From NCBI GenBank assembly GCA_018265835.1, contig JABLYK010000035.1, forward strand, positions 1 through 21,602: a stretch of 21,602 nucleotides of DNA, written 5' to 3'. Shown here one piece after another: positions 11,149 through 21,208 of the stretch; positions within the stretch are counted from its first letter, which is position 1; each line of letters begins with the position of its first letter. The DNA comes from Oscillospiraceae bacterium. GTDB lineage: Bacteria > Bacillota > Clostridia > Oscillospirales > Oscillospiraceae. Both the position numbers and the translations under genes were made by a program. The notes under the pieces are model-generated. The model saw only the letters and a list, made by a program, of their open reading frames with translations. It was not told the DNA's origin and searched no databases.

Positions 11149-12411
11149 GTCGATGACCGACAGGGCGATGCGGTCGGGGGCGAGCGCTTCCGTGACGAAG
11201 GCGGCGCACTCCGCCGGCGTGATCTCGCCGAGCAGCCCGAACAGCTCAAACAGCGGGTAATCGCCGAACACGCTGTCCACCAGATCGACGCACAGCCCCT
11301 CGAACCGGTCGAGACTGCGCAGCCAGCCGCCGTAGGCGGCGCGGCGGGTGCGCTCGAACGCGGCGGGGTCGAAGCCCTGCTTGCGCACCTGCGCGACCGC
11401 CTCGTTCAGCCGCGCGAGCACCCGCTCGGGATCGCGGCTCTCGCCGCCGGCGAGGAGGGTGGCGACCCCGGCGGAATAATCGAGATCCGCGCCGAAGTCC
11501 TCGGCCAGCAGCCCGTCGCGGTAGAGATCATTGTAAAACGCGGAGGCGCGCCCGGTGAGCGCGCGCAGCGCCAGCTCCCCCACGAGCTTCTGCCGCAGCA
11601 GCGGCAGGCCCTGCGGCGCGCGCTGCACCTTTGCGCCCAGCAGAAACTGCGGCGCGGACACCTCCATCGCCACGCGGTGCTGCGCGGCGCACGGCAGAAG
11701 GTTCTCCGCCGCGCCGTAGTCGATCTCCGGCACGCTTCCGGGCGCGTCCGGCAGCATTTCACGCGCGATTTCCTCCACACGATCGGGGGAGATCGGGCAT
11801 ACGACGCACAGCGCCATGTTCGACGGATTGTAAAACACCTTGTGGCAGGCGTAGAGCGTCTCGTCCGTGATTTCGGCGATGCTCTCCACCGTGCCTGCGA
11901 CGGATTCGCGGACGGGGTTGTGCGCGTACAGGCACTGCATCAGGTTCACGTACACGGCGTAGTCCGGGTCGTCCTCGCCCATGCGGATTTCCTGCCCGAT
12001 GATGCCCTGCTCCTTTTCCACGCTCTCCGGCGTGAAGTACGGCGTTGTGACGAAGCGCAGCAGCGTGCGGAGGTTTTCCTCAAAGTCCTGCGTGCACTCA
12101 AAATAGTAGGCGGTGATGTCGCTGGAGGTGAAGGCGTTCGGCTCCGCGCCGTTCGCGGAGAGCGCCGTGAGCGCATCGTCGCCGTCCGGCATGTCGAACA
12201 TCTTGTGCTCCAGAAAATGCGCCACGCCCGCCGGGGTGTCGATCCACGCGCCGTCGAGACGGAAGCGGCGGTCGCCGCCGCCGTAGTTCGTGGCGAACAT
12301 GGCAAAGCTGCGGTTATACTCCGGCTTGCACAGCACGCGCAGGCGCAGCCCGTTCGGCAGCGTCGCGCCATAGAGCATCTCGCCGATGCGGGGATACTGT
12401 TTATTCTCCAT
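11134..12411 (-). CDS. ymfH: M16-family zinc peptidase, YmfH-like (active-type subunit)
   Basis: 425 residues. The inverted zinc motif HxxEH is present as H65-F-L-E68-H69, with a downstream ligand probably E141 in IIGQEIRMGED, so the zinc site is complete. The rest follows the M16B two-domain plan (GVAHFLEHKMFD, NAFTSSDITAYYFEC, YNPSNMALCV). The adjacent upstream gene encodes a partner without the motif, as in Bacillus YmfF/YmfH, where these genes have been linked to 5-aminopentanol modification of EF-P; the link is inherited knowledge, not visible here. ATG 12411 was preferred to 12417 because GGAGG abuts the latter directly but lies 6 bases from the former. It overlaps the end of ymfF by 11 bases, implying translational coupling. 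Its stop lies in repeat Q. Confidence 0.9.
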   Translation of the reverse strand: MENKQYPRIGEMLYGATLPNGLRLRVLCKPEYNRSFAMFATNYGGGDRRFRLDGAWIDTPAGVAHFLEHKMFDMPDGDDALTALSANGAEPNAFTSSDITAYYFECTQDFEENLRTLLRFVTTPYFTPESVEKEQGIIGQEIRMGEDDPDYAVYVNLMQCLYAHNPVRESVAGTVESIAEITDETLYACHKVFYNPSNMALCVVCPISPDRVEEIAREMLPDAPGSVPEIDYGAAENLLPCAAQHRVAMEVSAPQFLLGAKVQRAPQGLPLLRQKLVGELALRALTGRASAFYNDLYRDGLLAEDFGADLDYSAGVATLLAGGESRDPERVLARLNEAVAQVRKQGFDPAAFERTRRAAYGGWLRSLDRFEGLCVDLVDSVFGDYPLFELFGLLGEITPAECAAFVTEALAPDRIALSVIDPTSE

Positions 12412-13687
12412 CGTCATCCTCCGTTCCCTTGAGGAAATACACGCTGTCGCACACGACGCTCCTGGCGATTTCCACCACGTCCTCGCGCGTGACGGCCTCG
12501 GTCAGCGCGGCCAGCTCCATGGGGTCAAAGTCCAGCCCCTGCAGGTTCTGCTGCAGCCAGTAGCCCTCCAGCGCGGCGGGCGTGTCCATGATGGCGCGCA
12601 GGTCGGAGGCGAGGCACTTTTTCGCCGCGGTGAGGTCGCCGTCCGTAAAGTCGCCGGCGCGCACAGCGTCGAGCTGGACGTTGATTTCCGCGAGCGCTTT
12701 GTCGTAGTTTTCCACCTCGATGCCGCTCGACACGAGCATCAGCCCCTTCATGAGGTCGAGCCGGGAGCTGGCGTAGTAGCACAGCGAGAGCTTCTCGCGC
12801 ACGTTCAAAAAGAGCTTGGACGTGACGCAGCCGCCGAAGAGCGCGTTGAACACGCGCAGCGCGGCCAGATCGGGGTCTTCCATGCATTCGCCCAGCCGGT
12901 AGCCGATGGCGAGCTTGCCCTGCGTGACGGCCATCTCCTCCGTGAAGAAGCGGATGCCCTCCTCCACGGCGTTCATGCGGATGTCGGTGCCGATGTCGTA
13001 GTCGATCTCGCCGCGCGGCATGGCGGCGAGCGCATCGGCGAGCGTGCGCGCAACCTCGGCCGCCGGGAGCGAGCCGCAGTAGAACACCTCCACCGGGCTG
13101 GATGCGAGCAGCTCGTGATAGTGGCGCGTCAGCTTCTGGTAGTGGATGGACTCTGCCATGTCCTCGTCGCCGAGACGGGGCACGCAGTAGTCCTCATAGC
13201 AGCACATCAGCTCGGTGAGCCGCTGGGTGGCATAGCTGCGCTTGTCGTTGATGCGGCCGCGGATCTTGTCGAGCAGCTTCTCCTTTTCGCTGCGGACGTA
13301 GTTCTGCCGCAGCAGGCCGCCGCGCGTGTTCGGCGCGAGGAGCATACCGCTCACGTCCTCGGCCAGCCGCGGGAGGATCGGCGCGCCGGCGGCGCGGTCG
13401 TCCGCGAACGTGGAGTAAAAGCCCACGCACTGGATCTCGCCCAGCTTGCGCACGACGGGCGTGATCGTCGCGCCGTAGAGACTGTCCAGCTCGCCGGCGG
13501 CGGTCTCCAGATCGGGCAGGCGGGTGCTGCCCCGGCGCAGCACGAACGGGAGCACGGCGTTCATCGCGGCGCGCTCGCGCGTGAGCTGCGTGAGCAGCGT
13601 GACGCTCAGGCAGCCGGTTTTGAATTTGTCCGTGTGCAGGGCGGTCAGCCACACGCCCGGCAGGATCTCGGTACGGGTTCGTTGCAT
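12401..13687 (-). CDS. ymfF: M16-family peptidase-like protein without zinc motif, YmfF-like
   Basis: 428 residues, M16 fold. The position where HxxEH is expected reads VLPFVLRRGSTRLPD, so zinc ligands are absent. Retained are GELDSLYGATITPVVRKLG and the C-domain substrate-side motif SKLFLNVREKLSLCYYASS, containing the Arg and Tyr typical of the inactive partner of an M16 heterodimer. The combination of an inactive protein followed by an active one (11134-12411) matches YmfF-YmfH. The start at 13687 has GAAAGGAG 8 bases upstream. The in-frame MANQ start 18 residues earlier is encoded by repeat copy C and rejected. A candidate promoter at 13914-13943 would give a leader of about 220 bases filled by copy C. 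Confidence 0.88.
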   Translation of the reverse strand: MQRTRTEILPGVWLTALHTDKFKTGCLSVTLLTQLTRERAAMNAVLPFVLRRGSTRLPDLETAAGELDSLYGATITPVVRKLGEIQCVGFYSTFADDRAAGAPILPRLAEDVSGMLLAPNTRGGLLRQNYVRSEKEKLLDKIRGRINDKRSYATQRLTELMCCYEDYCVPRLGDEDMAESIHYQKLTRHYHELLASSPVEVFYCGSLPAAEVARTLADALAAMPRGEIDYDIGTDIRMNAVEEGIRFFTEEMAVTQGKLAIGYRLGECMEDPDLAALRVFNALFGGCVTSKLFLNVREKLSLCYYASSRLDLMKGLMLVSSGIEVENYDKALAEINVQLDAVRAGDFTDGDLTAAKKCLASDLRAIMDTPAALEGYWLQQNLQGLDFDPMELAALTEAVTREDVVEIARSVVCDSVYFLKGTEDDDGE

Positions 13688-13694
13688 ATGGGAA

Positions 13695-13884
13695 GCTCCT
13701 TTCGGGAGGCTCGTTTGGCAAACGCTTCGCTGGTTTGCCAAACGAAAGGGATTGCAGCCTGCTGCAGCGCACGCGCAAAGCGCGCACGTTTGCAGGCTGA
13801 GCAGTGTTTTTTTCGCCGCGCATGTCGCCGGAAAAAACGATTGGAATTTCTTTCGCCGCTTCCGAGCGGCGAAACTCTGCGAGG
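13695..13884 (+). repeat. structured dispersed element, copy C, in the ymfF leader
   Basis: 13710-13884 matches 10748-10923 with one single-base deletion and about two substitutions. All four helices of copy B are retained. It fills most of the stretch between the ymfF promoter and its SD. The minus-strand SD GAAAGGAG lies beside it and can pair with GCCTCC just upstream (13695-13710). Confidence 0.85.
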
Positions 13885-13913
13885 CTTTAGACCATACTTC
13901 AAAATAATAATTT

Positions 13914-13943
13914 AGTATACCATAGAACTGTGGATTTTGAAAA
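13914..13943 (-). promoter_or_regulatory. candidate promoter of ymfF-ymfH
   Basis: Minus strand TTTTCA (13938-13943), an 18-base spacer and TATACT (13914-13919) in the only AT-rich stretch of the region, directly after the stop of the glucan synthase gene. The -35 box is only a partial match. Confidence 0.5.
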
Positions 13944-13945
13944 CG

Positions 13946-16900
13946 TTATTTGCGATTTTTCCTGACGCCGCCGCCCGTATAGGGCTTGCCGTCCACGGTG
14001 ACGCCGCCGCGCGTGATCGCAATCGTGTGCTGCAGGCCCGCGCCGTCGCGCCAGTGGACGGTGCAGCCGTTCCACGCGCTGGGCAGCTTCGGTTCCGGAT
14101 AGAGCACGCCGCCGCGCAGCTTCAGACCGAGCAGATCCTCCGTCACCACGCGCAGGAACCAGCCGGACGAGCCGGTGTACCACGTCCAGCCCGCCTGCTC
14201 GGCGGCATCCCCGGCGCACACGTCGGCGGCGAGCACGAACGGCTCGGCCTCGTACCGCTCCGGATCGTGCGCCTGCGGCAGCACGGCCTGCAAGATCGCA
14301 TAGCCGTCGTCCGTGCGTCCCTCGCGCAGCAGCGCCATGGCGAGCCAGAGCGCGCCGTGCGTATACTGCCCGCCGTTTTCCCGGAAGCCGGGGCCGTAGC
14401 TGCGGACATAGCCGGGGTCGGGTTTCACCCGCGTAAACGGCGGGTCGAACAGCTTTACGAGATTGTGCTCCCGGTCAAAGAGCGCATCCAGCGCGCTCGT
14501 GAGCGCCTGCTGTTTGCGTTCGCTCGACGCTTCCGGGCAAAGCGCGGCGAAGCTCTGGGCGATGGAGTCGATGCGGCATTCCGCGCTCCCGGCGCTGCCG
14601 AGGGGGGTGCCGTCGTCAAAATACCCGCGCAGATACCACGCGCCGTCCCACGCGCTGTCGGCCGCGCGGCCGGTTTTCTGCGCAGCGGCGCGCAGGGATG
14701 CGGCGTTTTCGTGGTCGCCGAGGCGGTCGAGCAGGTCTGCGAAGCGGTGCGCTGTGTGGGAGAAAAACCACGTGAGCCACACGCTTTCGCCGTCGCCGTT
14801 TTCGCCGACGCGGTTCAGCCCGTCGTTCCAGTCGCCGCTGCCGATGTGCAGCAGCCCGTGCGCGCCCGTGCCGCGCCGCAGCACCGCCGCAAGCGCGCGC
14901 AGGCAGTGGTCGAGCACCGTGCCGTCCTCCGGCGCGGTTTGGAGCGCGTCGTAGCGCTCGCGCTCGCAGTCGGAGAGCGCTTCGGCGAGCAGGTACGGCG
15001 CCTTCTCGCGGCAGAGCGCGCGGTCCCCCGTCTTTTCCACGTATTCGCACACCGCCCACGGCAGCCACAGCAGATCGTCCGAAATGCGGGTGCGCACGCC
15101 GTGCTCCGCGCCCGCGCCGCTGTGCCACCAGTGGCACACGTCGCCCTGCGTGAACTGGTGCGCGCAGCAGAGCAGAATCTGTTCGCGTGCGGGGCCGGGG
15201 TCGAGCAGGATGAGATTCACCGCGTCCTGAAGCTGGTCGCGGAAGCCGAATGCGCCGCCGCTCTGGTATACGCTCGTGCGCGCGAGAATGCGGCAGGCGA
15301 GCGTCTGGTACGCCGCCCAGCCGGAGACGAAGCGCCCCATAGCGGTGTCCGGCAGCTCCGCGCGCAGCCGGTAGACAAACGCCCGCCAGCGGCTGCGCGT
15401 TTCCTCCAGCGCGTGCAGCGCCTCCGCCGGCTGCGTCAGGCGCAGCAGCGTCTCCCTCGGCGCGCAGCCGCACACCAGAACGGCCTTCCTGCGCAGCGTG
15501 AACTCCATGCTCATGCACGGCGCCAGCCCCGCGCCGGCGCGCTGGTCGGACTGCCCGCGCAGGAACGAGAACCGGTCGCACGTCCAGCCGGTGAGCGGCT
15601 CGGAGCACACGGCGGAAAAGGAAAATTGCGCGCCGGAGCGCGGGTTCACCGCCGTGAGCACGCCGTTTTCCCCGGCGGTGACGACGGTGCGCGCGTCGCG
15701 CTCGTCCCCGGCGAGGAGCAGCTCCGTGCTCCACGCGATCCCGGCGGCGTCCGCGCTGCATTCGAGCAGCAGCACGCGCGCGTCCGTGTCCCACGGCACG
15801 AAGCTCAGCACGCGGGTGCGCACGCCTTCCCATTCCTTCTCCCACACGGCATAGCCGAAGCCGTATTCCACGCGCGCCTCGCCCATGCCGTCGGCAAACA
15901 GGCTCGTGCGCCCGCCGCGCGAGAGCAGCTCCAGCGTCTCCGTGCCGCGCACGGCGTGCGGGTCGTTGCGCCAGCGGTTGATGCGCCCCTCGCGCGCGTT
16001 GAACGCCCACATGTGGCCAAGGCCGCTGTCCGCCGCGAGATAGCCGAAGCGCCCGTTTGTGAGCACGTGGCACCACGCGCGTCTGGGCAGCGTATGCGAG
16101 AGCTGGAACACGAACGCGCCGTCGTCGCGCCAGTGCCAGTCCATGCAGCCCTGCGGCAGGTCGCGCCGGTCGGGCGCGGCGAGCCGCGCCGGGAGCGTGC
16201 AGCGCGTCAGCTGATACTCCGGATGCTCCAGATCGAGCGTCACGGCGGCGCAGGCCTCGATGGCCGCCGCCTGCGACAGCTCCGCCAGATGCACGCCGCC
16301 CGCCGCGTGCAGCAGCGCCTCCCGGTCGAGCGCGCGCAGCGTGTCCGTCACAACGCGCGAGCCGCTGCGCTGATAGTCGCCGCCCTCCGCCGTGAGGAAC
16401 ACGAGGTCGCTGCGCAGGCCGCAGCTTTGCAGCAGCGCGTGGCGGCGGATGAGCGCGGCGGCGCCCGCGCGGTGCGCCGGTTTTGTGAGCGCGGCGCAGA
16501 GAATGGGCAGGTCGCCCGAAATGCCGAAGCGCCAGAGCGCGTCCTTTTTCAGCAGCGTGGGGTCGCCCACCTCCGGCGCGGCGGCGGGAAACACCAGCGG
16601 CGAGACGAGCGCCATCGCCGCCGCCACGTCGCCGCCGTCCATGCCGGCTTGCGCCGCGAAGCGCGCGGGCAGTGCGGCAAACGCGTCCGACGGCATCGTG
16701 AGCGTGCGCTGCGCGGCCTGAAACGCGGCCTCCTCCGTGCGCCCGACGCCGAGGGCGAAGCGCGCTTCAAACACCTCGTCCGGCGCGAGACGCACCGGGC
16801 ACACGGCGTCGATGCGCGCGTCACTCAGCCAGCCCGGCACGGAATCGGGAAAGCGCAGCGCGCGGTCGCACGCGAGACACAGCCACACCTCCGGCGTGGA

Positions 16901-19900
16901 CGCGCGCGCGAGCCTGCGCAGCAGCAGCGCGCCCCCGCGCGTCTTGGTCTGAAAGCCCATGCGGTAAAACGCCGGATGGTTACCATAATCCAGATACGGC
17001 GCGAGCACCGGCTCCAGCGTGAAGTGCAGCTCCCCGTCCGGAAGCCCGCCGGCGGCGGAGAGCGAAAGCGCGCGCAGCTCGCCGGTATCCTTGGCAGAAA
17101 CCGCGAAATCACAGCGATATTTGAGATCGTCCTGCAGCCCGGCGAGCGTGGCGCTGCGCTCGGTAAACCGCCACTGGATGCGCGCGCCGTCGTCGCCGTC
17201 GGTCGGGAATAAGTTAACATAATATCCATCCCGCAGCAGCCGGAAGGCAGGGGCCTCGCCGGGGGTGCTGCGATCGCCCCGGCGGCAGATGCTCACGTCC
17301 TGCCAGCGGGCGAAGGTCTGCCCCGTCTCGGCGACGAGCAGGTGATACCCGCCGTTGGAGAGCAGGCAGCAGGCGGGGTGCGCGGCGTCCGTGCCCGCGC
17401 CGGTGCGGACATAGCCGTTTTCCGCCGGGCGCCTGGGCTTGTCGGGCACTTCGCGGCCGCGCCGCCGCAGCAGCACGCCGCCGATGGGCACGCGCTCCTC
17501 CAGCAGGCCGGTGTACGCGCGCATGGCGGGGTCGGCCATGAACCAGCGCTGCACGCGGCCACGGTCGAGACAGTTGCAGATGGCCGTGAGGCTCATGCCC
17601 AGGTGGTGCGCCATGACGCACTGGACAATCTCGCCGCTGCGGCCACGGCAGCGCGCCGGGGTGAAGTCGATCGCCTCGCGGAAGCCGTATGGCCCGCGCA
17701 GGCCGAGCGCGTCCAGCCGCCGGAGGTTGCGCACCGCGCCGCGCGGCTCCACGGCGAGGGCGAGAAAGCTGCTGTACGGCGAGACGACCAGTTCCTTGTC
17801 CATGCCACGGCGCAGCGCGAGCGCGGCCACGCCGTGCGCCTTGTAGCGATAGTTCAGCGCGGGGTCGAGCGCATAGTACGCGCTCTCCGAGATGCCCCAC
17901 GGCTTGCCGGGCGGCACGCGGCGGCGCTGCGCATAGAGACAGAATTTCGCACTCTCCCACAGCAGCGATTCCTTCGCCAGCGGCAAAAACAGCTCCGGCA
18001 TCAGGTATTCGAACATCGTGCCCGTCCACGACACCATGCCGCGGTAGTGATCCTTCTGCACCTGCGCGCGGCTGAGCCGCCGCCAGTGGCGGCGGTCCAC
18101 GTCGCCCTTGGCGATGGCGACGTACCCGGTCAGGCGCGCTTCGCTCGAGAGCAGATCGTACCAGCCTGGCGACGGCTCGCCGGTGCGCGTGTCGATCCCG
18201 ATGCGGAAGAGCCGGCGCGATTCGTCATAGAGCGGCGCGAAGTCCATCGCGTCGAGCAGGGCGCCGGCCCGCTGCGCCAGATCCTCGCGCCCCAGCTCCG
18301 CGAGCGCGCCGCGCACGGCGACGAGACTCGCCGCGAGGTTGCCGCTGTCCACCGTGGAGACATACGCCGGTCTGAGCGGCCTCAGCGTGCAGGTGTGATA
18401 CCAGTTGTAAAAGTGCCCGTGCCACTTCGGGAGCTGCTCCATCGTGTCGAGCATCCGCTCGACGAGCGGGATGCCCCGGCCATGATCGACGCCGAGGTCG
18501 TGTGCGCACAGGGCGGACACGAGCGCGAGGCCGATGTTCGTCGGCGACGTGCGGTGCGCCGCGCCGACGGGCGGCTGCTCCTGCCAGTTGTCGGGCGGGA
18601 GGGCGTTGTCCTCCTCCGTGCAGAAGGCTTCAAAGTAGCCCCAGATCTCTTCCGCCGCGCGCTTGAGATATTCCCGGTCGCCGTTCGAAAGGGCGGGGCG
18701 GGGCCTGTTTTGGCGCGCGAGCGCCTTCGTGAGCGCGGGGGAGAGCACCCACACGACGCCCACGGTCTTGCCCGCGATGGACGGGGAACACACGACGGTC
18801 AGCAGCCCCAGCGCCATCGCCGGCCACATCGCGCCGACGTAGCCCCGGAGCGTGCCGCGCTTTTGCTGGTCGCTCTGCGCGGCGGTCTGCCACGCGAGCA
18901 GGTTCCGGTGCGACACCGCCATGCGCCAGAGCGCCTTGACGGTCGCGGATGCGCACACCCACGCCTCCCACGGCAGCAGCATCAGCCGCAGCACCGTCTG
19001 CACGAGCGCGCCCGCCGCGCCGTGGATGATCGTGCTGTGGTAGCGCACGCGGCGCTCCTGCTCCGGGCGCAGCGCGCTCTCGCCGAGCGAGAGCAGAAAG
19101 CGCGACAGCAGGCTCAGCAGCGCCGCCCACGCCGCCAGCTGCAGCCCCGGCCAGCGCAGCGTGAAGCCCAGAAACATCGCCAGAAACGTCGCCGGCGGCA
19201 CGAGACTGCGCCGCAGGCTGTCGAACAGCTTCCACCGGTCGATGGGCGCAAAGTGCCGCCCGCGCCGGAACAGCCACGGGAGGTTCTGCCAGTCGCCGCG
19301 CGTCCAGCGCTCCATGCGCGTGTAGTAGCTCAGCGGCGACGCGGGGAACGAATCAGTCAGCTCCACATCGCCGAGATAGCCGCCGTGCAGGTACGCGCCC
19401 TCCAGCGCGTCGTGCGAGAGCACGCGGTTTTCCGGCACGGCGCGCTCACAGCACTGCAGCAGGGCCGCCGCGTCGAGAATGCCCTTGCCCGCGAAGCCGC
19501 CCCGGTCGAACAGATCCATGTACAGCTCGCCGCAGTGCGTGCCGTAGGGGTCGGTGCCGCCCTGCCCGGCGAACACGCGCGCAAAGTCCGACGCCGTGGC
19601 ACTTTTCAGCTCCACGGCCATGCGCGGGTGCAGCAGCCCGTAGCCGCGCGTGACCGCGCCGCGCTGCGCGTCCACCACCGGGCGGTTGAGCGGGTGGAGC
19701 ATCGCGCCGATCAGCTCGCGCGCCGTTCCGGGGGAGAGGGTCGTGTCGCTGTCGAGCGTGAGGATGTAGCGCGTGCCGGTGAGCGCGGCGGCATCCCCGG
19801 CGGCGCAGAACAGATCCGTCTCCCGGTCGAGCAGCAGCCGCGCGAGCGCGAGCAGCGCGCCGCGCTTGCGCTCCCGGCCGCGCCAGACGCCGTCCGACTC

Positions 19901-21208
19901 GCTGTGCACGCGCTTGCGCGTCAGCAGGTAAAAGCCGCCGCCGTAGCGCGCGTTCAGCGCGTCGATGGCGGCAGCGCCCGCGTCGATGCAGGCCGCGTCG
20001 CCCCCGGCGGTCTCCGCGTCGCCCTCCGGCAGGTCGGCGAGAATGCCGAACAGCAGGTTTTCGCCCGCGTCGCGGTTGCCGAGACGGAATTCCTCCAGCC
20101 GCCGGGCGCTTTCCCGCGCGTCCTCCGGCTTCGTGAGCAGCGCGGAGATGACGCAGATCGTCTTCCCCTCGCGCGGCACGCCGCCGGCCAGCTCCATGCG
20201 CGGCACCTGCCGCGGCGGAACCACGTGCACCAGAATGTCGTCCAGCAGGTTTTTCACCAGCTCCGACACCGGAAGCAGCAGCAGCACCGCGCCCGACACG
20301 CTGCGCGTCACAAAGCCGCACAGCAGCGATAAAAACAGCGTCAGCAGCAGCACGGCGGCGATGTACCACCCGCCGTCCGGACGGCGGCGCGGCTGCCCCG
20401 GCGCATCGTAAAACAGCTGCCAGCCCACGTGCCGCGCTTCGCCCTCCGCGCCCGCCGCGCGGTCGAGCAGCGCCTGCGCCAGCTCGATCTCGTTGCGGCG
20501 GAGCTTTTTGGCAAGCTTCGTCACCGTGCGGCGGTAATGCGCGCGCGTGCGCTCGTCCATTTTGGGGTAGACCCCGGCGGGGTCGCGGGAGAAAATCTGC
20601 TCCACGCAGTCCACGCGCTCCAGCAGGGCGGAGAAGTCCATCGTGCCCAGCAGCCGCAGCGCGGAAAACAGCGCGCCCGCCGTCTCGCCGCCGTCGTCGG
20701 GCGCGCCGCCGTAGTATTCGACCAGCCGCCGGATCACAGCGGCCTTCAGCCCCGGAATCAGCAGCTCCAGCTCCGCGCGCACAAGCGGCAGCACGCGCTG
20801 GAAGCCCTCCAGATACGCCTCCATCGCCGCGAGGGACAGCCCGTCCGCGCCGCACGCGCGCACAAGCCCCGTGCAGCAGGCGGACAGGACCGTGGAGGCC
20901 TGTGCCTGCTGCTCCGGCGCGGCAGCCGCCGTCCGCAGCCGGTGCGCGCTCTGAAAATCGCCCAGCGCGGCGCGGCCCTCGCGCTCGGCGAGGTACCAGT
21001 TGTCCAGCAGCCATTCCGCCGCGCCGCTCTCGTCCGCGTCTGACTGCCGCGCGTGGGCGCGGCGCAGCGTGCGCAGCGCCGTCTCCAGCTGCGCGCCGTC
21101 GCGCTTTGCCCGCGCCGTGCCGGTCACAGTCAGGGCGCGCGCGTCCTGCTCGCCCTGCGCGCAAAGCGCGCCGCCGGCTGTTTCGTGTTCCTGTTTTCCG
21201 CTCCGCAT
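13946..21208 (-). CDS. cyclic beta-1,2-glucan synthase-like protein (GT84 glycosyltransferase, glucoamylase-like and GH94 domains)
   Basis: 2420 residues in one intact frame, close to the size of NdvB/Cgs. An N-terminal region includes WLLDNWYLAEREG (about 66-78). Membrane segments lie near 280-330, 660-760 and 790-825. Between them is the GT84 core with LTLDSDTTLSPG (D486/D488), GKGILDAAALLQCC, RVLSHDALEGAYLHGGYLGDVEL and RWTRGDWQNLPWL. A glucoamylase-like domain follows (WYHTCTLRPLRPAYVSTVDSGNLAA, SWTGTMFEYLMPELF near 1065). The C-terminal part has GH94 motifs: FGFRDQLQDAVN, HQFTQGDVCHWWH and GSGDWNDGLN (D2126 to D2129). In known enzymes GT84 builds beta-1,2-glucan from UDP-glucose and GH94 sets chain length. 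The start at 21208 has GGAGGAA nine bases upstream. The frame stays open to 21505 but that extension is repeat sequence. Cyclisation versus linear product cannot be judged. Confidence 0.93.
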   Translation of the reverse strand: MRSGKQEHETAGGALCAQGEQDARALTVTGTARAKRDGAQLETALRTLRRAHARQSDADESGAAEWLLDNWYLAEREGRAALGDFQSAHRLRTAAAAPEQQAQASTVLSACCTGLVRACGADGLSLAAMEAYLEGFQRVLPLVRAELELLIPGLKAAVIRRLVEYYGGAPDDGGETAGALFSALRLLGTMDFSALLERVDCVEQIFSRDPAGVYPKMDERTRAHYRRTVTKLAKKLRRNEIELAQALLDRAAGAEGEARHVGWQLFYDAPGQPRRRPDGGWYIAAVLLLTLFLSLLCGFVTRSVSGAVLLLLPVSELVKNLLDDILVHVVPPRQVPRMELAGGVPREGKTICVISALLTKPEDARESARRLEEFRLGNRDAGENLLFGILADLPEGDAETAGGDAACIDAGAAAIDALNARYGGGFYLLTRKRVHSESDGVWRGRERKRGALLALARLLLDRETDLFCAAGDAAALTGTRYILTLDSDTTLSPGTARELIGAMLHPLNRPVVDAQRGAVTRGYGLLHPRMAVELKSATASDFARVFAGQGGTDPYGTHCGELYMDLFDRGGFAGKGILDAAALLQCCERAVPENRVLSHDALEGAYLHGGYLGDVELTDSFPASPLSYYTRMERWTRGDWQNLPWLFRRGRHFAPIDRWKLFDSLRRSLVPPATFLAMFLGFTLRWPGLQLAAWAALLSLLSRFLLSLGESALRPEQERRVRYHSTIIHGAAGALVQTVLRLMLLPWEAWVCASATVKALWRMAVSHRNLLAWQTAAQSDQQKRGTLRGYVGAMWPAMALGLLTVVCSPSIAGKTVGVVWVLSPALTKALARQNRPRPALSNGDREYLKRAAEEIWGYFEAFCTEEDNALPPDNWQEQPPVGAAHRTSPTNIGLALVSALCAHDLGVDHGRGIPLVERMLDTMEQLPKWHGHFYNWYHTCTLRPLRPAYVSTVDSGNLAASLVAVRGALAELGREDLAQRAGALLDAMDFAPLYDESRRLFRIGIDTRTGEPSPGWYDLLSSEARLTGYVAIAKGDVDRRHWRRLSRAQVQKDHYRGMVSWTGTMFEYLMPELFLPLAKESLLWESAKFCLYAQRRRVPPGKPWGISESAYYALDPALNYRYKAHGVAALALRRGMDKELVVSPYSSFLALAVEPRGAVRNLRRLDALGLRGPYGFREAIDFTPARCRGRSGEIVQCVMAHHLGMSLTAICNCLDRGRVQRWFMADPAMRAYTGLLEERVPIGGVLLRRRGREVPDKPRRPAENGYVRTGAGTDAAHPACCLLSNGGYHLLVAETGQTFARWQDVSICRRGDRSTPGEAPAFRLLRDGYYVNLFPTDGDDGARIQWRFTERSATLAGLQDDLKYRCDFAVSAKDTGELRALSLSAAGGLPDGELHFTLEPVLAPYLDYGNHPAFYRMGFQTKTRGGALLLRRLARASTPEVWLCLACDRALRFPDSVPGWLSDARIDAVCPVRLAPDEVFEARFALGVGRTEEAAFQAAQRTLTMPSDAFAALPARFAAQAGMDGGDVAAAMALVSPLVFPAAAPEVGDPTLLKKDALWRFGISGDLPILCAALTKPAHRAGAAALIRRHALLQSCGLRSDLVFLTAEGGDYQRSGSRVVTDTLRALDREALLHAAGGVHLAELSQAAAIEACAAVTLDLEHPEYQLTRCTLPARLAAPDRRDLPQGCMDWHWRDDGAFVFQLSHTLPRRAWCHVLTNGRFGYLAADSGLGHMWAFNAREGRINRWRNDPHAVRGTETLELLSRGGRTSLFADGMGEARVEYGFGYAVWEKEWEGVRTRVLSFVPWDTDARVLLLECSADAAGIAWSTELLLAGDERDARTVVTAGENGVLTAVNPRSGAQFSFSAVCSEPLTGWTCDRFSFLRGQSDQRAGAGLAPCMSMEFTLRRKAVLVCGCAPRETLLRLTQPAEALHALEETRSRWRAFVYRLRAELPDTAMGRFVSGWAAYQTLACRILARTSVYQSGGAFGFRDQLQDAVNLILLDPGPAREQILLCCAHQFTQGDVCHWWHSGAGAEHGVRTRISDDLLWLPWAVCEYVEKTGDRALCREKAPYLLAEALSDCERERYDALQTAPEDGTVLDHCLRALAAVLRRGTGAHGLLHIGSGDWNDGLNRVGENGDGESVWLTWFFSHTAHRFADLLDRLGDHENAASLRAAAQKTGRAADSAWDGAWYLRGYFDDGTPLGSAGSAECRIDSIAQSFAALCPEASSERKQQALTSALDALFDREHNLVKLFDPPFTRVKPDPGYVRSYGPGFRENGGQYTHGALWLAMALLREGRTDDGYAILQAVLPQAHDPERYEAEPFVLAADVCAGDAAEQAGWTWYTGSSGWFLRVVTEDLLGLKLRGGVLYPEPKLPSAWNGCTVHWRDGAGLQHTIAITRGGVTVDGKPYTGGGVRKNRK

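Noticed and set aside
13937..17212. 1091-residue open frame on the plus strand
   Set aside because: It is antisense to the glucan synthase gene; the GC-rich codon use of that gene leaves the opposite frames open. Composition (Ala/Arg/Val-rich, no motifs) shows it is a shadow.
17342..20332. 996-residue open frame on the plus strand
   Set aside because: Same reason: antisense to the glucan synthase, with no recognisable domain and no ribosome binding site.
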